Positions 9,620 to 21,769 are shown, numbered from the stretch's first letter. The stretch: DNA of 64,000 nt from Silene latifolia (GCF_048544455.1 NC_133538.1:255798491-255862490); one strand, 5' to 3'. Notes: a model not told the origin generated them from the sequence alone. A program made the numbers and translations.

Positions 9620-10990
9620 TTAGTGATAATCTATTCTAGCCTTGTACTTACCATGCCAATCCATACCAACTATCATCTCAAAACCATCCATAGGAAACTC
9701 TAACAAATCCACTGGAAGGTCAACCTGCCAAACTATTATAGATACACCCTTATACAACCTCCCACAAGACACTGACTCACCCGACGATATAAAAACCTCA
9801 TCTTTTACAGACTCAAACTCTCTCAAACCCAAAAGCTTAGCATGACTTGACGATACAAAAGAATGTGATGCCCCCGAATCAAACAAAACAAAGGTAAAAA
9901 CACCATTAACAAGAAAGGTACCCGTGATCACGTGAGCATCATCCTCAGGAGCTTTCTTGTCCATCATGAATAACTTGCCACTGGTATTTTGTCCACCTCC
10001 CTGGACCGTACTAGTACTAGTAGATGGCTTGGCACCCGACCCCTGGTTGTTGTTAGCTGCCGGTTTCTGATAAGAATTACCACCGTTGCGGCTAGATCCA
10101 CCGTTGTTGTTACTCTGACCTCCTTGGTTGTTCCATGACCCAGCCGGCCTGTTGCTAGCATAACTTTGAGACAGACCCTGTGAGAAACTCCCCTGTGATG
10201 GCCTTTGAAAACCCCTTCCCACAGTACTATTACACTCATGTCTCTTGTGGCCCATACCGCCACAGTTGTAGCAAGATATACCCCAGCTGCTACTACCACC
10301 ACCACCACCACGCCCATATGAAGCTCCACTACTAAACCCCGATCCCGATGAGTAAGCCCTCGCTTGGTTCTGGTTTCCCCTCTTGTAACTGGAGTGACCA
10401 CCACCCTTACTCTCAGCCTTTCTCTTCTCGGGACCCCTCTCCCTGTTCTCCTTGGCCATTTCGACCAATCTCTCAGCTCTGCCTGCTCGCTCATACACTT
10501 CCTTAACATCTGTAAGGACCCCAACCGGTAGCTTCGCCATTATCTTGTAGGTCAAGCCCTTCTCAAACCACAGCGCCAAGTTCTCCTGGTTCAACCCCAT
10601 ATCCTCTGCATACCTAGAATTCTCATTAAATTTATGATAGTACTCACCCACAGTCATATCCGGAGTCATCTTGAAATCATCAAACTCCTCCCTCAGCTTA
10701 CTACGAACATGCTCAGGCATAAACTCTCGGCGAATAGCTCTCTTAAACTTGCTCCATGGTATAACTGACTTCCCTTGCCTCACATAAAAATCCAGAGCAC
10801 TCTCCCTTACCTTATCCCACCATTCTCCCGTAACATCTCTCAAGTAGAACGCAGCTTGTTCCACTTTGAAGTCCTCGGGACAGTGAACCACATTCAAGAT
10901 ATTCTCCATCTCCCTATGCCAATTGTCGAGCAAAATTGGCGCTCCGGTACCCATATATTTCTTTGGGTTGAAACGGGCTATGGTAGTGCT
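9620..10990 (-). pseudogene. chromovirus A gag and protease
   Basis: The long minus-strand frame has, in order, a Retrotrans_gag-type capsid region (WWDKVRE, WSKFKRAIRREFMPEHVR, GEYYHKFNENSRYAEDMG), a Ser/Gly-rich linker, a zinc knuckle CYNCGGMGHKRHEC (CX2CX4HX4C) near residue 245, and an aspartic protease motif VLFDSGASHSFVS. It runs into RT, but a TAA at 9620-9622 breaks the polyprotein. The frame appears to extend to 11002 with a start ATG, but those codons come from the inserted P LTR that begins at 10991. The native start should lie at the junction with the A leader now found at 36516, so gag has been separated from its promoter by 25.5 kb. Confidence 0.9.
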
Positions 10991-11451
10991 TGATGCGTTC
11001 ATATTATATAGAATTTTTGTACTTCATTTGCACGCATCTCCAAGTATATTTAGTGGTGTTTAGCTACAAATGTCCGCCGAATAGTCTACTTTGGTTTGTC
11101 TTGTATTATTTGCAGGTATAAACCGGAGAGGAGCATCATCAAGCCTAAAACATGTACCTATGCGTGCATTTAGGAGATGAGTTGAGTCGGAGCTAGGAAA
11201 CTACTATTTTGTGATGCGCAAAGAAGTAAGATAGCTAGGCGAGCAAAGGAAGAACTTCAAGGTACTAGTGCCTACTTTGGATAGCTATATCTAGAGTTCT
11301 ACAACATATTTTCAGGTTAATCTAATTGGAAATGAAATCTTATCCTCTTAGCTTTCCAACGCCACCAGAAACACCCTGTTTGCCCAAGTAATGAAGAAAT
11401 GGCAGCCGTTTGAAGTTCAGTGCACGAAGCACGAATTATGCGCTGGAAACT

Positions 11452-11605
11452 ACTCGATCGAGTAGATAGTGTTCGATCGAGTAGTTTAAAGTCCTCGATC
11501 GAATAGCTTATTTTAGATCGTGTTCGATCGAGTAGGTTTTCTACTCGATCGAGGGGTTTTGCTATATTTTACTCGATTGAGAGGTTTTAAACCACTCGAT
11601 CGAGT
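11452..11605. repeat. CGATCG palindrome cluster in P
   Basis: About seven units of the ACTCGATCGAGT type or one-base variants, spaced irregularly by roughly 15-25 bases, ending about 55 bases before the TATA box. Confidence 0.85.
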
Positions 11606-11652
11606 ACTTTTCTATTTGCAGCAAGGTTTTAATGTCGTTTAGGTTAATAATT

Positions 11653-11676
11653 GTCTTTCCTATAAATAGGAAAGAC
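11653..11676 (+). promoter_or_regulatory. TATA box inside an inverted repeat (P LTR)
   Basis: TATAAATA (11661-11668) is flanked by GTCTTTCC and GGAAAGAC, so the core promoter lies in an 8-bp inverted repeat. It is located downstream of the palindrome cluster, as in the other LTRs. Confidence 0.6.
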
Positions 11677-12105
11677 ATCATTAGGTCTAAACTCTATTCT
11701 TTTCTCCTTTTTGCTCCCTTTTCTCTGTTGGACGCTGCTTCTCCCTATTTTTCCGGATCTTAAGTTGTAATTCTCCCTTTACTCTCTTTACTCTCTTTAA
11801 TTCTCTTTAATTTGCAATGTTTGTTTCTTCTTCATCTCTAGACTGCGATATCTCTCTCTTCCTCTATACTCTCTCATACTCTTACTCTAGAACTATTGCA
11901 CTTGTAATCGGTATCATTACTCTCCTTTATTTCTTAATCTTAGTTCCTTTATTGCTCTTTATTTCTTCTCTTTCCTTATTCATAATTGCTTTTATTCAAT
12001 CCCTTCATTGCCTTGTTATGATGTTTAATTTCTCTTGCTTATGTATGATTATTGCTAATTCAATGATAATGCATAGCTAAATACCTTTGCTAAGACATAG
12101 GGGAG

Positions 12106-12323
12106 CCAAGATGATCATTCCCGAGCTTAACTTCACTAGTATCTCAAATGTAACTCCGGGGACGGATTTTGGCCTGTTTAGCACTCTTTCTGTCCAAATC
12201 TGCATAAAATAAAAAATAACCCAAAGTAGCCGATTCATGGGAGAATAGTTGCTAGTCGCTACTAAATAAGCATAGAAATGCGTGCAAATGAGTAAAGTAA
12301 ATGTATGAAATAGGCACGCATCA
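12106..12323 (-). repeat. E 3' LTR fragment
   Basis: Matches the last 220 bases of 35206-36515 closely and ends GCACGCATCA next to a polypurine tract. The remaining 1.09 kb of LTR is missing at the junction with P. Confidence 0.85.
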
Positions 12324-13762
12324 AACCTCCCCAAACCAAACCCTTGTTTGTCCCCAAGCAAGCAATGACTAAGGACATAAACAACTAATGGAACGGTAGA
12401 CAAGCTCAGAGCTAACTATGCTTCATATGCCCCAACCAATTTAATGCAAGTAGCCCAAAACCAAAGTACAAAATCAATCGCAAACGAGTTATACATATGA
12501 AACAACTTACCGAACCTTCAACCTTGCAGGACTCGTATATATCGGACTCTCACGGGTCGCTCATCACTCGTCATGGAACATGGTGAGATTATTCATTGTA
12601 AGACAAGAAGGAAATAAGACACTCACCTAACTGCAACCTATAAGAACATGCATGCAGTCTAACATGATAATTATCTCTACCAACCGTACATATGCATTCC
12701 AACCAAACAGGACCAAGTCACATGCCGAGGACTTACAAATATGGTGAAGTGAGGTAGTTGGGTAAGAAGGGGCAAATAGTTTGGAAATATGGAGTTAAGA
12801 GCCAAGCTAGTACCTAACGAAACCAATATTAAACAAATCCCGCTTCAATGACCCAACTGTTTAACATAAAACGATGCCACAACTGGCATAAAACTCACGC
12901 ACCAAAACAAGAATTACTCCTCAGATAATATGGAATAAGAGCATAGGAGTGAACCATCTTCTTTTTCAACTTGATTTTCATATTTTTTTTCTTCTCTTTT
13001 TTTGTTTTCTTTTATGTTTCACGTTTTTTTTTCTATTTTTTTTCTCATTCTTCCATTTCCTTCTTCTCAGACCCTTCACAACAAAGAGAAAGGCCAAGAT
13101 CGATTGATACACACGTACCTAAAAATATTAATCGTACTAGCTTGACTAGAGTAGACTATGTAGGAATGTGGTCAACAATTGGGTCAAAACAAGTAAATAT
13201 GGCTATGTGAGGCTCAAGGTAAAATAAGAAGAAAAAGGATGCCTCTCCACATGTGACACCGCCCCTTACCCGAATGCATACAGGTACTAAGAGACAAAAA
13301 TCATGTATATGCAAATCGTTGTTACATGTTTTATAAGCAGTACTACTCTCATCCTAGCATGAAACTGATCATGAATGTCGTCAGTTTATTTAGCTCTATA
13401 CCTCAGAAATTTTGAGTAGGTTGCCGATATTAAGTCAAGTTTATTCGTTCAGAAACGATGATCACAAATTCGTAGATTATGCAACGACCGTACAAGAAAG
13501 GCAATGGCAAAGCAGGGCTGGGGCGAAAAATATAGCACAGACGCAATTTCATCATTGTTATCTAACCGTTCCGACTCGACCTAAAATGCAAAACAAAACA
13601 TGTTTTTGTAAATTTTAAATTTTTTTGATTTTTTGATTTTTTGTATTTTTAGTGGAAGGCAAAACATTGCATACGGAAATGCAATAAACATGGAAACAGA
13701 AATGCAGTAAAAATGCAAATGGATGCAAATAGACAGATGCATACCCTCCCCAAACCAAATCA

Positions 13763-13780
13763 CACAATACCCTCATTGTG
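13763..13780 (-). other. conserved hairpin in the E 3' region
   Basis: CACAAT-ACCCT-CATTGTG-type inverted repeat beside CCTCCCCAAACC. It is equivalent to 18434-18453 in F and 44606-44625 in H, with the outermost pair changed from G-C to A-T. Confidence 0.65.
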
Positions 13781-13999
13781 TTCAACAAACACCAGCAGCA
13801 GTGTAAAATATAAAGGGAAAAGGGGGTACGCAGACAAAATAAAAACAAACAAAGGAAAACAAAGGCAACGGGAACTTACAATTTAATGACCTCCCCAAAC
13901 TAGACAACAACAAGGGAGGTCGTGGCTAGCCACCACTATTCATCACCCACAGAAAAATCGGGCTCGTCATCGTCTTAAACACTCGCTGGTTTCCAAGGT

Positions 14000-14080
14000 T
14001 AGTCGATCGACAATCAAAACCAGTCGATCGACTAGCAACTCCAGTCGATCGACTAAACTCACCTGTCGATCGACTTTTTC
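14000..14080. repeat. GTCGATCGAC palindrome cluster, E 3' region
   Basis: Four units of the AGTCGATCGACT type within 80 bases, the same variant as in the E LTR at 36152-36235. Confidence 0.8.
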
Positions 14081-14354
14081 TAACTTATAATCAGCACAAT
14101 CTCGTCTTTCATGCATAGTTTGCCAAGACGACTTGCCTCTTTTTCGATGCACCTGAAAATAACACACACATCTCCCAACAAATACCAAAGCACGTGTCCC
14201 AATTGTCTCAGTAGCAAACGGAAATAAATCCTGATTACAGCGCAAACAAAGTAAACGATAAACGAAACTAAAAAGTCCTTTGCTAAAACAAAGCTTATTC
14301 AATCGGGGTTGCCTCCCGGTCAGTGCTGGTTTTGAGGTCCCGCTCGACCTTACT

Positions 14355-15595
14355 TCATAAGTCATCAACAATCAGGCGGCGCACAGCTTGGCCGCTGACT
14401 AAATTAAGTCCCCTTAGCATTCTTGACCTTAGGCCACCACTCAAACTTGGTTTTGAAAATAGAAGATCATCTCGCAGCGCAGGCTTCCTCACAACACTTA
14501 GCATGTGGTCGTTCCTTCTTTGCACACGGCAAGGGATCTCCTTTATGCCCACCATAATCAGCATCGCCAACCTCATAAATACACCCAACGCACCAAGTCC
14601 ACCTCCGGAATCCTCCTGGTAGCTCAACCTGTCATGTCCTGCAGAAAGAGATACAAAAGCACGGTCCTCCATCTTGCTCCCAGCATGGGGCGGAGGTGTC
14701 ACAGTAATAGCAAAACACAACTCAACTGTAGGACTATCAACTACCACATGGCAAGGTACAACTTGCATAGGTGCCCTACGGACACTAGATTGGGTGTAGG
14801 TCAGTGTCTCACCCCCCACTTTAAATGTCAGAGTCCTCGCTCCTACTTCAATAATTGCACCAGCAGTGTGCAAGAATGGTCTCTCTAAGATAATAGGGGT
14901 GTGGGTATCCTTATGAATGTCAAAAACAACAAAATATATGGGTACAACTAACTTCCCAACCCGCACAGGAACATATTCTAGGATCCCTAAATGGCGTGAC
15001 AAGGAATGGTCTGCCATTTGGACAATCATATTTGTGCATCTAAACTCAGTCAAACCGATCTTTTGAGCTAAAGACATGGGTAAGACACTGATGCTGGCAC
15101 CCAAGTCACATAAAACATTATCAATAGTATGGGTGCCTATAAAATAGGGGATAGAAAAACTACCTAAGTAAGCCAATTTAGGTGGAGACTTGTTTTGTAG
15201 GAGTGCACTACACTCCTCAGTAAAAGTGATAGTCTCCACCTTATCAAAACTCCTTTTACGAGATAGAATTTCTTTCATAAAGTTAGCATATGAGGGAATT
15301 TGAGTAATAAGTTCAGTGAAAGGAACCGTTACCTGCAGATTCTTCACGACTTCCAAAAACTTCCCAAATTGCTGCTCAATCTTCGTATTCAGCTGTCGGG
15401 CCGGAAAGGGAAGCTTAATCGCAATGGGTGGCTCAGCAGCTTTCCTCTCTTTATCAGACTTCAGCGTTTTTTCAGTTCCAGTAGACGACCCATAAGCAAC
15501 AGGTAACGAATCAGCAACCCCATCAGGCACAAAAGTCGATCAACCAAAAATACCTGTCGATCGACCATCAACTTTAGTCGATCGACCAAAACAAC
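14355..15595 (-). pseudogene. E gag-protease linker and protease
   Basis: The minus-strand ORF 15530-14355 (391 codons) contains a capsid-to-protease linker (KLPFPARQLNTKIEQQFGKF, then LQVTVPFTELITQIPSYANFMKEIL), the retropepsin motif LCDLGASISVLPMS near residues 130-145, and a C-terminal strand PIILERPFLHTAGAIIEV. Upstream to 15595 the same frame has two GRST units encoded by the CGATCG palindrome and one TGA that replaces an Arg codon of a third unit. After the protease the frame passes into unrelated sequence and ends at the post-integrase motif, marking the pol deletion. Element F is inserted directly upstream (TSD ACAAC). Confidence 0.85.
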
Positions 15596-17008
15596 TGACA
15601 GGGAAGTCGTATACCTATCAAAAATAACAAACTGGCTCTAACTAATATAGCTAGAGAAGTCGGGTCGATCTCCACAGGGAGATGGGAAAATGTCAACTTT
15701 GTCTAAGTTCGTCACGGTAACCAAATTTGGGGGTTTTAATTGGGTTGTTCTAAACTAGTGAGAAAGATAAAGAATAAAAGGCAAGAGAATAAGGATTACG
15801 CAAATAAAGAAAGCAGCTAAGACAGTCGGTTCACCATGATTATTCGGTCAAGCAATCTAAGTCTCAGGTCAATGCAAATATGGTCTGAGGAGCAGTGAAT
15901 ATCTCCTTCCGGTCTCAATTCGCCCTAAAGCACAAATAGCTTAGCTTCCGCCCTCGCTACGGTGCCCTAATGTTCGCTACGAGTCTCGCCCTTTCCAACC
16001 TCCGGTCTAGGTCAAAGTTTACTACGATAAAATGACTAATTGCGTCGATTCAATTAGACAGAAACAGTTAAATGCAGCGATTAACAACAGAGACCACACA
16101 AGCACAAGACCTAATATGGCAATTACTATTCCTTCATAATCATGATTCCCTAGTGTTAGCAAGAGGGAATTAGCTACACATTACTATCGAATCAACAACA
16201 ATAACGTATAGATAATAAGAATTAAACATAATGATAATGAAAACAGAAGGAACAAATAAGACAATAATGGAAGCAATGAGAGAAAGGTAGAAACAAAATG
16301 ATAATTGCGATTAAGGAATAAAAAGGAGAAATAAAACCAATCACAAATCCGAATCCGAGTAGAAAGGAGTAGAAGAAAAGTAAAGTGAAGAAGCAGTAGA
16401 AAATGATAAAGTAGAAGTGAATGAGGAAGAGTTACGCAGTCTACTCTCTTTAGTAGCATACGAAAATCTCCCCCTTAAACCTAATCCAAAGCCTAATTAC
16501 AAAAACCCATACGAAATTAGGCGGAAAAACTCTATTACAGGCCAAACCACTCGATCGAGTGGAAATAAACCACTCGATCGAGCAACTAAGCGACAAACAC
16601 TTCGATCGAGTGGAAATAAAGCACTCGATCGAGTAACTCCTTGTATTGCCCTCTTGATCGAGTACTATAACTGCTCGATCGTGTAATCTTCTTTATATAA
16701 AGCATTCGATCGACTAGATAAGTGGTCGATCGAGCTATATTAGCACACGAGGCACTTCGACACCTTCCGAAACCAGCTCACGCGTCTTCAAAGTGATAGA
16801 TTCCAAGCTCCGATTCCTTGTTCTCCATAAATGTATGTAATTGGGACGAGTTTAGGCTTGATTTATCTTCTTTTCGGTCCATACTTGCAATTTACACAAA
16901 ACGAACCAAAGTAGACTAGTCGGGAGTATTTGTGGCTAGAAGCCACGTAAATAGTACAGAAATGCGTGTAAAAATGAGGTAAAAACCTTATATAAAATAC
17001 ACGCATCA
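15596..17008 (-). repeat. F 3' LTR
   Basis: Plus-strand edges TGACAGGGAAG and ACACGCATCA. It contains a palindrome cluster at 16548-16735 and a TTTATATAAAGC TATA-like box near 16691-16702. The polypurine tract is outside at 17009-17025. Confidence 0.93.
16548..16735. repeat. ACTCGATCGAGT cluster in the F 3' LTR
   Basis: Eight or so units, many exact 12-bp palindromes, spaced 15-30 bases. The cluster at 25549-25735 in the other LTR is nearly identical, with a few single-base changes inside units. Confidence 0.88.
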
Positions 17009-18433
17009 AATCTCCCCAAACCAAACCTTTGCTTGTCCCCAAGCAAACAATGAATGCAACTAAGAATAAACAGTGGAACGGGACCAACGTATCAACTACA
17101 AATCACCCCCCAAAACCAGTTTAATGCAACAACTAACAAAGTGGCAAATGATAAGTGCAAACGAATTAAATCAATGTTTCAAACTTACTGAACCGTCGAC
17201 CTTGCAAGACTCAAAGATATCGGACTCTCACGGGTCGCTCATCACTCAAATTTAAGCACGAGGTGAATATATATGTGAAAGATAGAATGAAGTAAATACA
17301 TTCACCTAACTCGACCTATAAGAACATGCATGCAGTTAACATAAATAAAGTCTCTACAACCATACATACGCATTCCAACCATATTAATGACCAAGACACA
17401 TGCCGAGGACTTACATTTGGGTAAGTGAGGTAATGGGTAAGAAGGGGCTAAGATGAGTTTAGATATGCGGAGTTAATAGCCAGGCTAGCAACAACGAATC
17501 CAAATATTGAACTGCATCCCAACTTCGTACTCAATATAACAAAACAAAACGGTGCAAATTTAACGCACTCAACTCACGAAACACCATAAACTTGTCAACT
17601 CCCCATAAAAAATAAATGAAACATGGGAGTGAAAATCATTATACAATTACTCATTTTTTTTTTCGCACATGATTTTTTTCTTTTCCTTTTCCGTATTTCC
17701 AATTTTTTTTTCTTTTCATTCTTTTCTTTTCTTCTTTTTTTTTTTCATTTTCATTCATCATTTTTTTTTGAATTCATTCCCTTCAATTCTTCCACCAACT
17801 TCTGAAATCGGATAAATATAAACAAACTGCAGCAAAACATTCCAAACAGCTACTCATCACTAGCTCAGCTAGGGTAGGAAAAATTATAGGATGTAGCTAA
17901 TAGGACAAAAAGGCAATTTGGCTATGTGGGGCTCATGGGTAGAATGAAATAAAAGGGAACTGCCTCTCCTAACATATGTTACCATCCACAGACTGAATGC
18001 ATACAGGTATTAAGAAGACTAGACTCATGCTTATGCAAATTGATGTTACATGCCTTACAGAGAGTACTACTCACATCCTAAATGAAACCGGTCATGAATG
18101 TCACCACTTTATAAAGCTCTAACCTCAGAATGTATTGTAGCTTGCCAATATATGAGTCAAGTCTATTCGTTCCGATAAGAGAGAAACAAAAACTCGTAGA
18201 TCATGTACATTATCATGCCAACTAAATGTCAAAAAAATGCAGGGCTAAGGTAGGAATTCAATGTAGCGTCAAAGTTCTAATGTTCCGACTTAAATTAAAC
18301 GTGAAATTTTTTGAAATTTATGTGATTTTTGAATTAAAAACGACAATAAATGCGAAAATAAATAAACGTGCAAACGAAAATGCAAGAAAACATGCACACA
18401 CAGATATGGATGCATACCTCCCCAAACCAAACC

Positions 18434-18453
18434 GTACAATGCCCTCATTGTAC
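18434..18453 (-). other. conserved hairpin in the F 3' region
   Basis: GTACAATG-CCCT-CATTGTAC, a perfect 8-bp stem beside a GGTTTGGGGAGG tract. The H counterpart has C-G in place of T-A at the second pair. Confidence 0.75.
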
Positions 18454-18619
18454 CAAAAATAGGGAAAGAAATGCAAACTGAGGAGAAAATGATAACTGGA
18501 GTCAGAATACTTACAAAACGTCGTGAAGAGGGACCTCCCCAAACTGACCATGAACATGGGAGGTCAAAGGAAGTCAAGCAGTAGCTCAACAGATGAAAAG
18601 TAGCAGTTGGAAGATGAAA

Positions 18620-18815
18620 CTACTCGATCGAGTGACCGAGAACAGGTCGATCGAGTGATTTGGTGTCAGAGGACTCGATCGAACGAAATAATCACTCGAT
18701 CGAGTGATCGTGGAACTGCAGCTTGTCGATCGAGTAAATAAATTACTCGATCGAGTGAATATCATCTCAAATGTGCTCGATCGAGTAGAAAAACTACTAG
18801 ATCGAGTGATTGTAC
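18620..18815. repeat. ACTCGATCGAGT cluster, F 3' region
   Basis: About nine units of the ACTCGATCGAGT type or near variants between the third purine tract and the end of integrase. Confidence 0.85.
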
Positions 18816-18975
18816 CTGCAAAATACGTATAAGAAGCATAGGGAAAGTAGAGAAAGCATAGTTTTGTGTCTAAACTTCAACAAAAAGCTAAAGGCAAAGA
18901 AATACTTCAACAAAAATACAATAAAACAGTCCAGGTTGCCACCCGGAGAGCGCAGGTTTAAGAGGTCCCGCACGA

Positions 18976-19826
18976 CCTTTCTGGCATCAATTAACTGGCG
19001 CGTCAAGCTCGTCGAAGTACAGGACTTCAACACGATTGTCTGCTTCATTTGCTTCGTGATAATGCTTCACTTATTGCCCATTCACCTTGAACCGATTTCC
19101 CTCGGGGATTTCTAGCTCAACGGATCCAAACTTAGTAAAAGCTATCACCGTATAAGGACCACTCCACCTGGGCTTCAGCTTGCCAGGAAATCATCGCAGT
19201 CGGGCATTAAACAGCAACACCTTTTGCCCAACATGAAATTCCCGAGGTAAAATTCTTTTGTCATGCCATCTCTGCGTCTTTTCCTTATAAATGCGCGAAC
19301 TATCATAGGCATTAAGCCTAAATTCTTCCAAATCATCTAGCTGCAAAAGACGATTCTGACCACACGACTTAGGATCAAAGTTAAGCTCACGAATTGCCCA
19401 CCAAGCCTTACATTCTAACTCAGCAGGTAAATGACATGATTTCCCATAGACCAACTAATAAGGTGATGCACCAATCGGTGTCTTAAAGGCAGTTCTGTAA
19501 GCCCGTAATGTGTTTTCTAATTTAAGAATCCAGTCCTTCCGTGATTTAGAAACTACCTTAGACAAGATCTCTTAAATCTCGCGATTAGAGACCTCTACCC
19601 GACCACTAGTTTGGGGATGATACCCTAATCCACGCCGGTGTTGAACACCAAACTTAGACAGAATGGAAGTTAGTTTCTTTTCTTTAAAGTGCATTCCCCC
19701 ATCACTAATGACGACCCTAGGGACACCAAATCGGGGAAATATGACCTTTTTAAACATTTTTATCACGGTCTTGGCATCACAATGAGGTGAGGCAATTGCC
19801 TCAACCCACTTCGACACATAATCCAC
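18976..19826 (-). pseudogene. F integrase core and C-terminus
   Basis: The minus-strand ORF 19826-19572 carries [20 protein letters not shown], the core motif [18 protein letters not shown] with the second catalytic Asp, and [16 protein letters not shown] with the catalytic Glu. A TAA at 19572-19574 replaces a Lys codon. The frame resumes as 19454-19191 (MVYGKSCHLPAELE, EFRLNAYDSSRIYKEKT, REFHVGQKVLLFNARLR), then after another stop continues through KPRWSGPY-like text to a natural end near 18976. A conserved GGTTGCCACCCGG motif, shared with E and H, follows directly. Confidence 0.85.
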
Positions 19827-19831
19827 AGCTA

Positions 19832-21769
19832 CTAAACTGTACCTTTACCTTTTATCGGGCGGGGAAGCAGTCCTTGGAAATCAATGCCCCAGACATCGAA
19901 AACCTCAACCTCTAAGATACCATTTTGTGGCATCTCATGTCTCTTTGAAATGTTCCCTGATCGTTGGCAGGCATCACAAGCTGAAACAAAAGACTTAGCA
20001 TCAGCAAAACAAACAAGACCGGTAAAAACCAGATGAAGTACCTTAGCCACGGTGCGCGATGGACCGTGGTGACCACCATAGGAAGAGGAGTGACAGCCTT
20101 CCAGGACTACTTTGGTCTCCCACTGCGGAATACACCGTCTGTAGAGACCGTCTGCACATTCGTTAAATAAATAAGGATCGTCCCAAAAATACTGCTTAGC
20201 GTTATACAGAGAATGCTTCTTCTGCTGATGAGAAATATCAGGCGGCAGCTTGCCAATGACGACGTAATTAGCTATATCTGCATACCAAGGCTCTTGGTTA
20301 ACAATAGACGATAATATAGCAAATAAATAATCATCAGGAAAAGATTCATCAATAGGTAGAGAATCTTCCCCCTCTTGTCGCGATAGTCGCGACAAATGAT
20401 CAGCTACAACGTTCTCAGCTCCTTTCTTATCTTTAATCTGCAAATCAAACTCCTGAAGAAGGAGTATCCATCTCAATAGCCATGGTTTAGCCTTCTTCTT
20501 AGCAAGGAGATGCCTCAAATCTGCATGGTCAGTAAAAACAGTAACTTCTGACCCAATCAAATAAGAACGAAATTTCTCTAAGGCATAAACTACAGCTAGC
20601 AGTTCTTTTTCAGTGGTGGTGTACTTCACTTGAGCCTCATCAAGAGTTCGGCTCGCACAGTAGATTGAATTTAAAGCTTTGTCTTTTCGTTGGCCTAGCA
20701 CCGCTCCTAGTGCATAGTAACTGGCATCACACGTTATCTCAAACGGGAAGTCCCAGTCGGGAGGCTGTATGATCGGCGCAGAGACTAAAGCCTGCTTTAA
20801 CCTGTTAAAAGCAGAAAGACACTCATCAGTAAACACAAAAGGGGCATCCTTAAGTAGCAGCTGTGTAAGTGGTTTAGCAATTTTTGAGAAATCCTTGATA
20901 AACCGGCGATAGAAGCCGGCGTGACCAAGGAAGCTTTTCACTCCTTTAATATTAACAAGAGGAGGTAATTGCTGAATCACTTTCACTTTTGCTTTATCAA
21001 CTTTTATTCCCCTATCAGAAACTAAGTGCCCTAAGACAACTCCCTCGTTGACCATGAAATGGCACTTCTCCCAGTTGAGCACGAGATTAACCTCAATACA
21101 GCGCTGTAACACTTTATCAAGGTTAGACAGACAGTTAGAAAAATCACTTCCATAAACACTGAAATCGCCCATGAAAACTTCCATAATAGACTCAATATAC
21201 TCTGAAAATATCCCCATCATGCACCTTTGGAAGGTGGCAGGGGTATTACATAAATCAAAAGGCATCCTGCGATAAGCAAACACGCCCTGAGGACAAGTAA
21301 ACGTAGTCTTAGCTTGATCGTCTGGGTGAATAGGGATCTGAAAGAACCATGAATGCCCGTCTAAATAGCAGAAACACTTATGAGAAGCTAACCTTTCTAC
21401 CATTTGATCAATAAAAGGAAGGGGAAAGTGATCTTTCTTGGTGGCGGCATTCAGCTGTCTGTAATCTATACACATCCGCCAACCAGTCACTACTCGAGTG
21501 GGTATTAACTCATTTTTGTCATTCCTAACCACGGTAGTCCCTCCTTTCTTCGGGACCACCTGCACTGGACTCTCCCACTTAGAATGACCAACATAATAGA
21601 TAATACATGCGTCGAGCAGCTTCATTACCTCAGCCATCACAACATCTTGCATCTTCTGATTCAGCCGGCACTGACCCTGTCTGCAAGGTTTGTGATCTTC
21701 CTCCAGCTCTATCTTGTGCATACAAATATCGGGACTAATCCCCTTGATATCGTCCAAAGAATAACCCAA
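19832..21769 (-). pseudogene. F reverse transcriptase, RNase H and integrase zinc domain
   Basis: A 645-codon frame. [22 protein letters not shown] near residue 95, [15 protein letters not shown] near 170 and the active-site box [10 protein letters not shown] near 195, where the first Asp of the DD pair is Gly (codon at 21167-21169). RNase [48 protein letters not shown] and VVADHLSRL. Integrase zinc finger: [11 protein letters not shown] with CDACQRSGN, and the first catalytic Asp in WGIDFQG. A frameshift at about 19826-19850 separates it from the core. The Gly substitution predicts an inactive polymerase; H keeps both Asp residues at this site. Confidence 0.9.

Larger units (their letters stand above)
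10991..12105 (+). repeat. P: truncated plus-strand Athila-like LTR
   Basis: Starts TGATGCGTTCATATTATAT and follows, block by block, the U3 of the F LTR read in the opposite orientation (for example the GTCTACTTTGG region and AATCAAGCCTAAA-like text). It has a cluster of ACTCGATCGAGT motifs (11452-11605), then a TATA box (11661-11668) and an R/U5-like pyrimidine-rich stretch. At about 12105 it ends abruptly against the U3 end of element E in inverted orientation. No internal region of P remains. Motif variant and sequence place it with the F subfamily rather than with E. Confidence 0.8.
12324..14340 (-). other. E 3' non-coding region with polypurine-like tracts
   Basis: No coding capacity in element orientation. 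It begins next to the LTR with the polypurine tract (minus GGTTTGGGGAGG, 12324-12340). It shares ordered blocks with F and H: a GGACTCTCACGGGTCGCTCA block near 12544, a T-rich tract near 12975-13050, the hairpin at 13763-13780 with a second purine tract beside it, and a third tract at about 13890-13903. A cluster of GTCGATCGAC palindromes lies at 14000-14080. The same layout in three elements suggests a conserved cis-acting module. Confidence 0.7.
17009..18970 (-). other. F 3' non-coding region with polypurine-like tracts
   Basis: The main tract, minus GGTTTGGGGAGATT, abuts the 3' LTR at 17009-17025. Second and third purine tracts are at about 18418-18430 and 18532-18545. Shared landmarks with E and H include the GGACTCTCACGGGTCGCTCA block (about 17221), a T-rich run (17640-17780), the hairpin at 18434-18453 and a palindrome cluster at 18620-18815. 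No ORF in element orientation resembles an envelope-like gene. Confidence 0.7.

Noticed and set aside
9964..10524. 186-codon Val/Arg-rich minus ORF
   Set aside because: Alternative frame within the chromovirus A gag linker, whose main frame holds the zinc knuckle and protease motif.
12971..13210. Phe-rich ORFs in T-rich tracts (12971, 17623, 43640)
   Set aside because: Simple translation of polypyrimidine runs in the 3' regions of Athila-like elements.
16417..16686. ORF MNEEELRSLLSLVAYENLPL in both F LTRs (16417 and 25417)
   Set aside because: Antisense to the element, inside the LTR, running through the palindrome cluster; conserved only through LTR identity.
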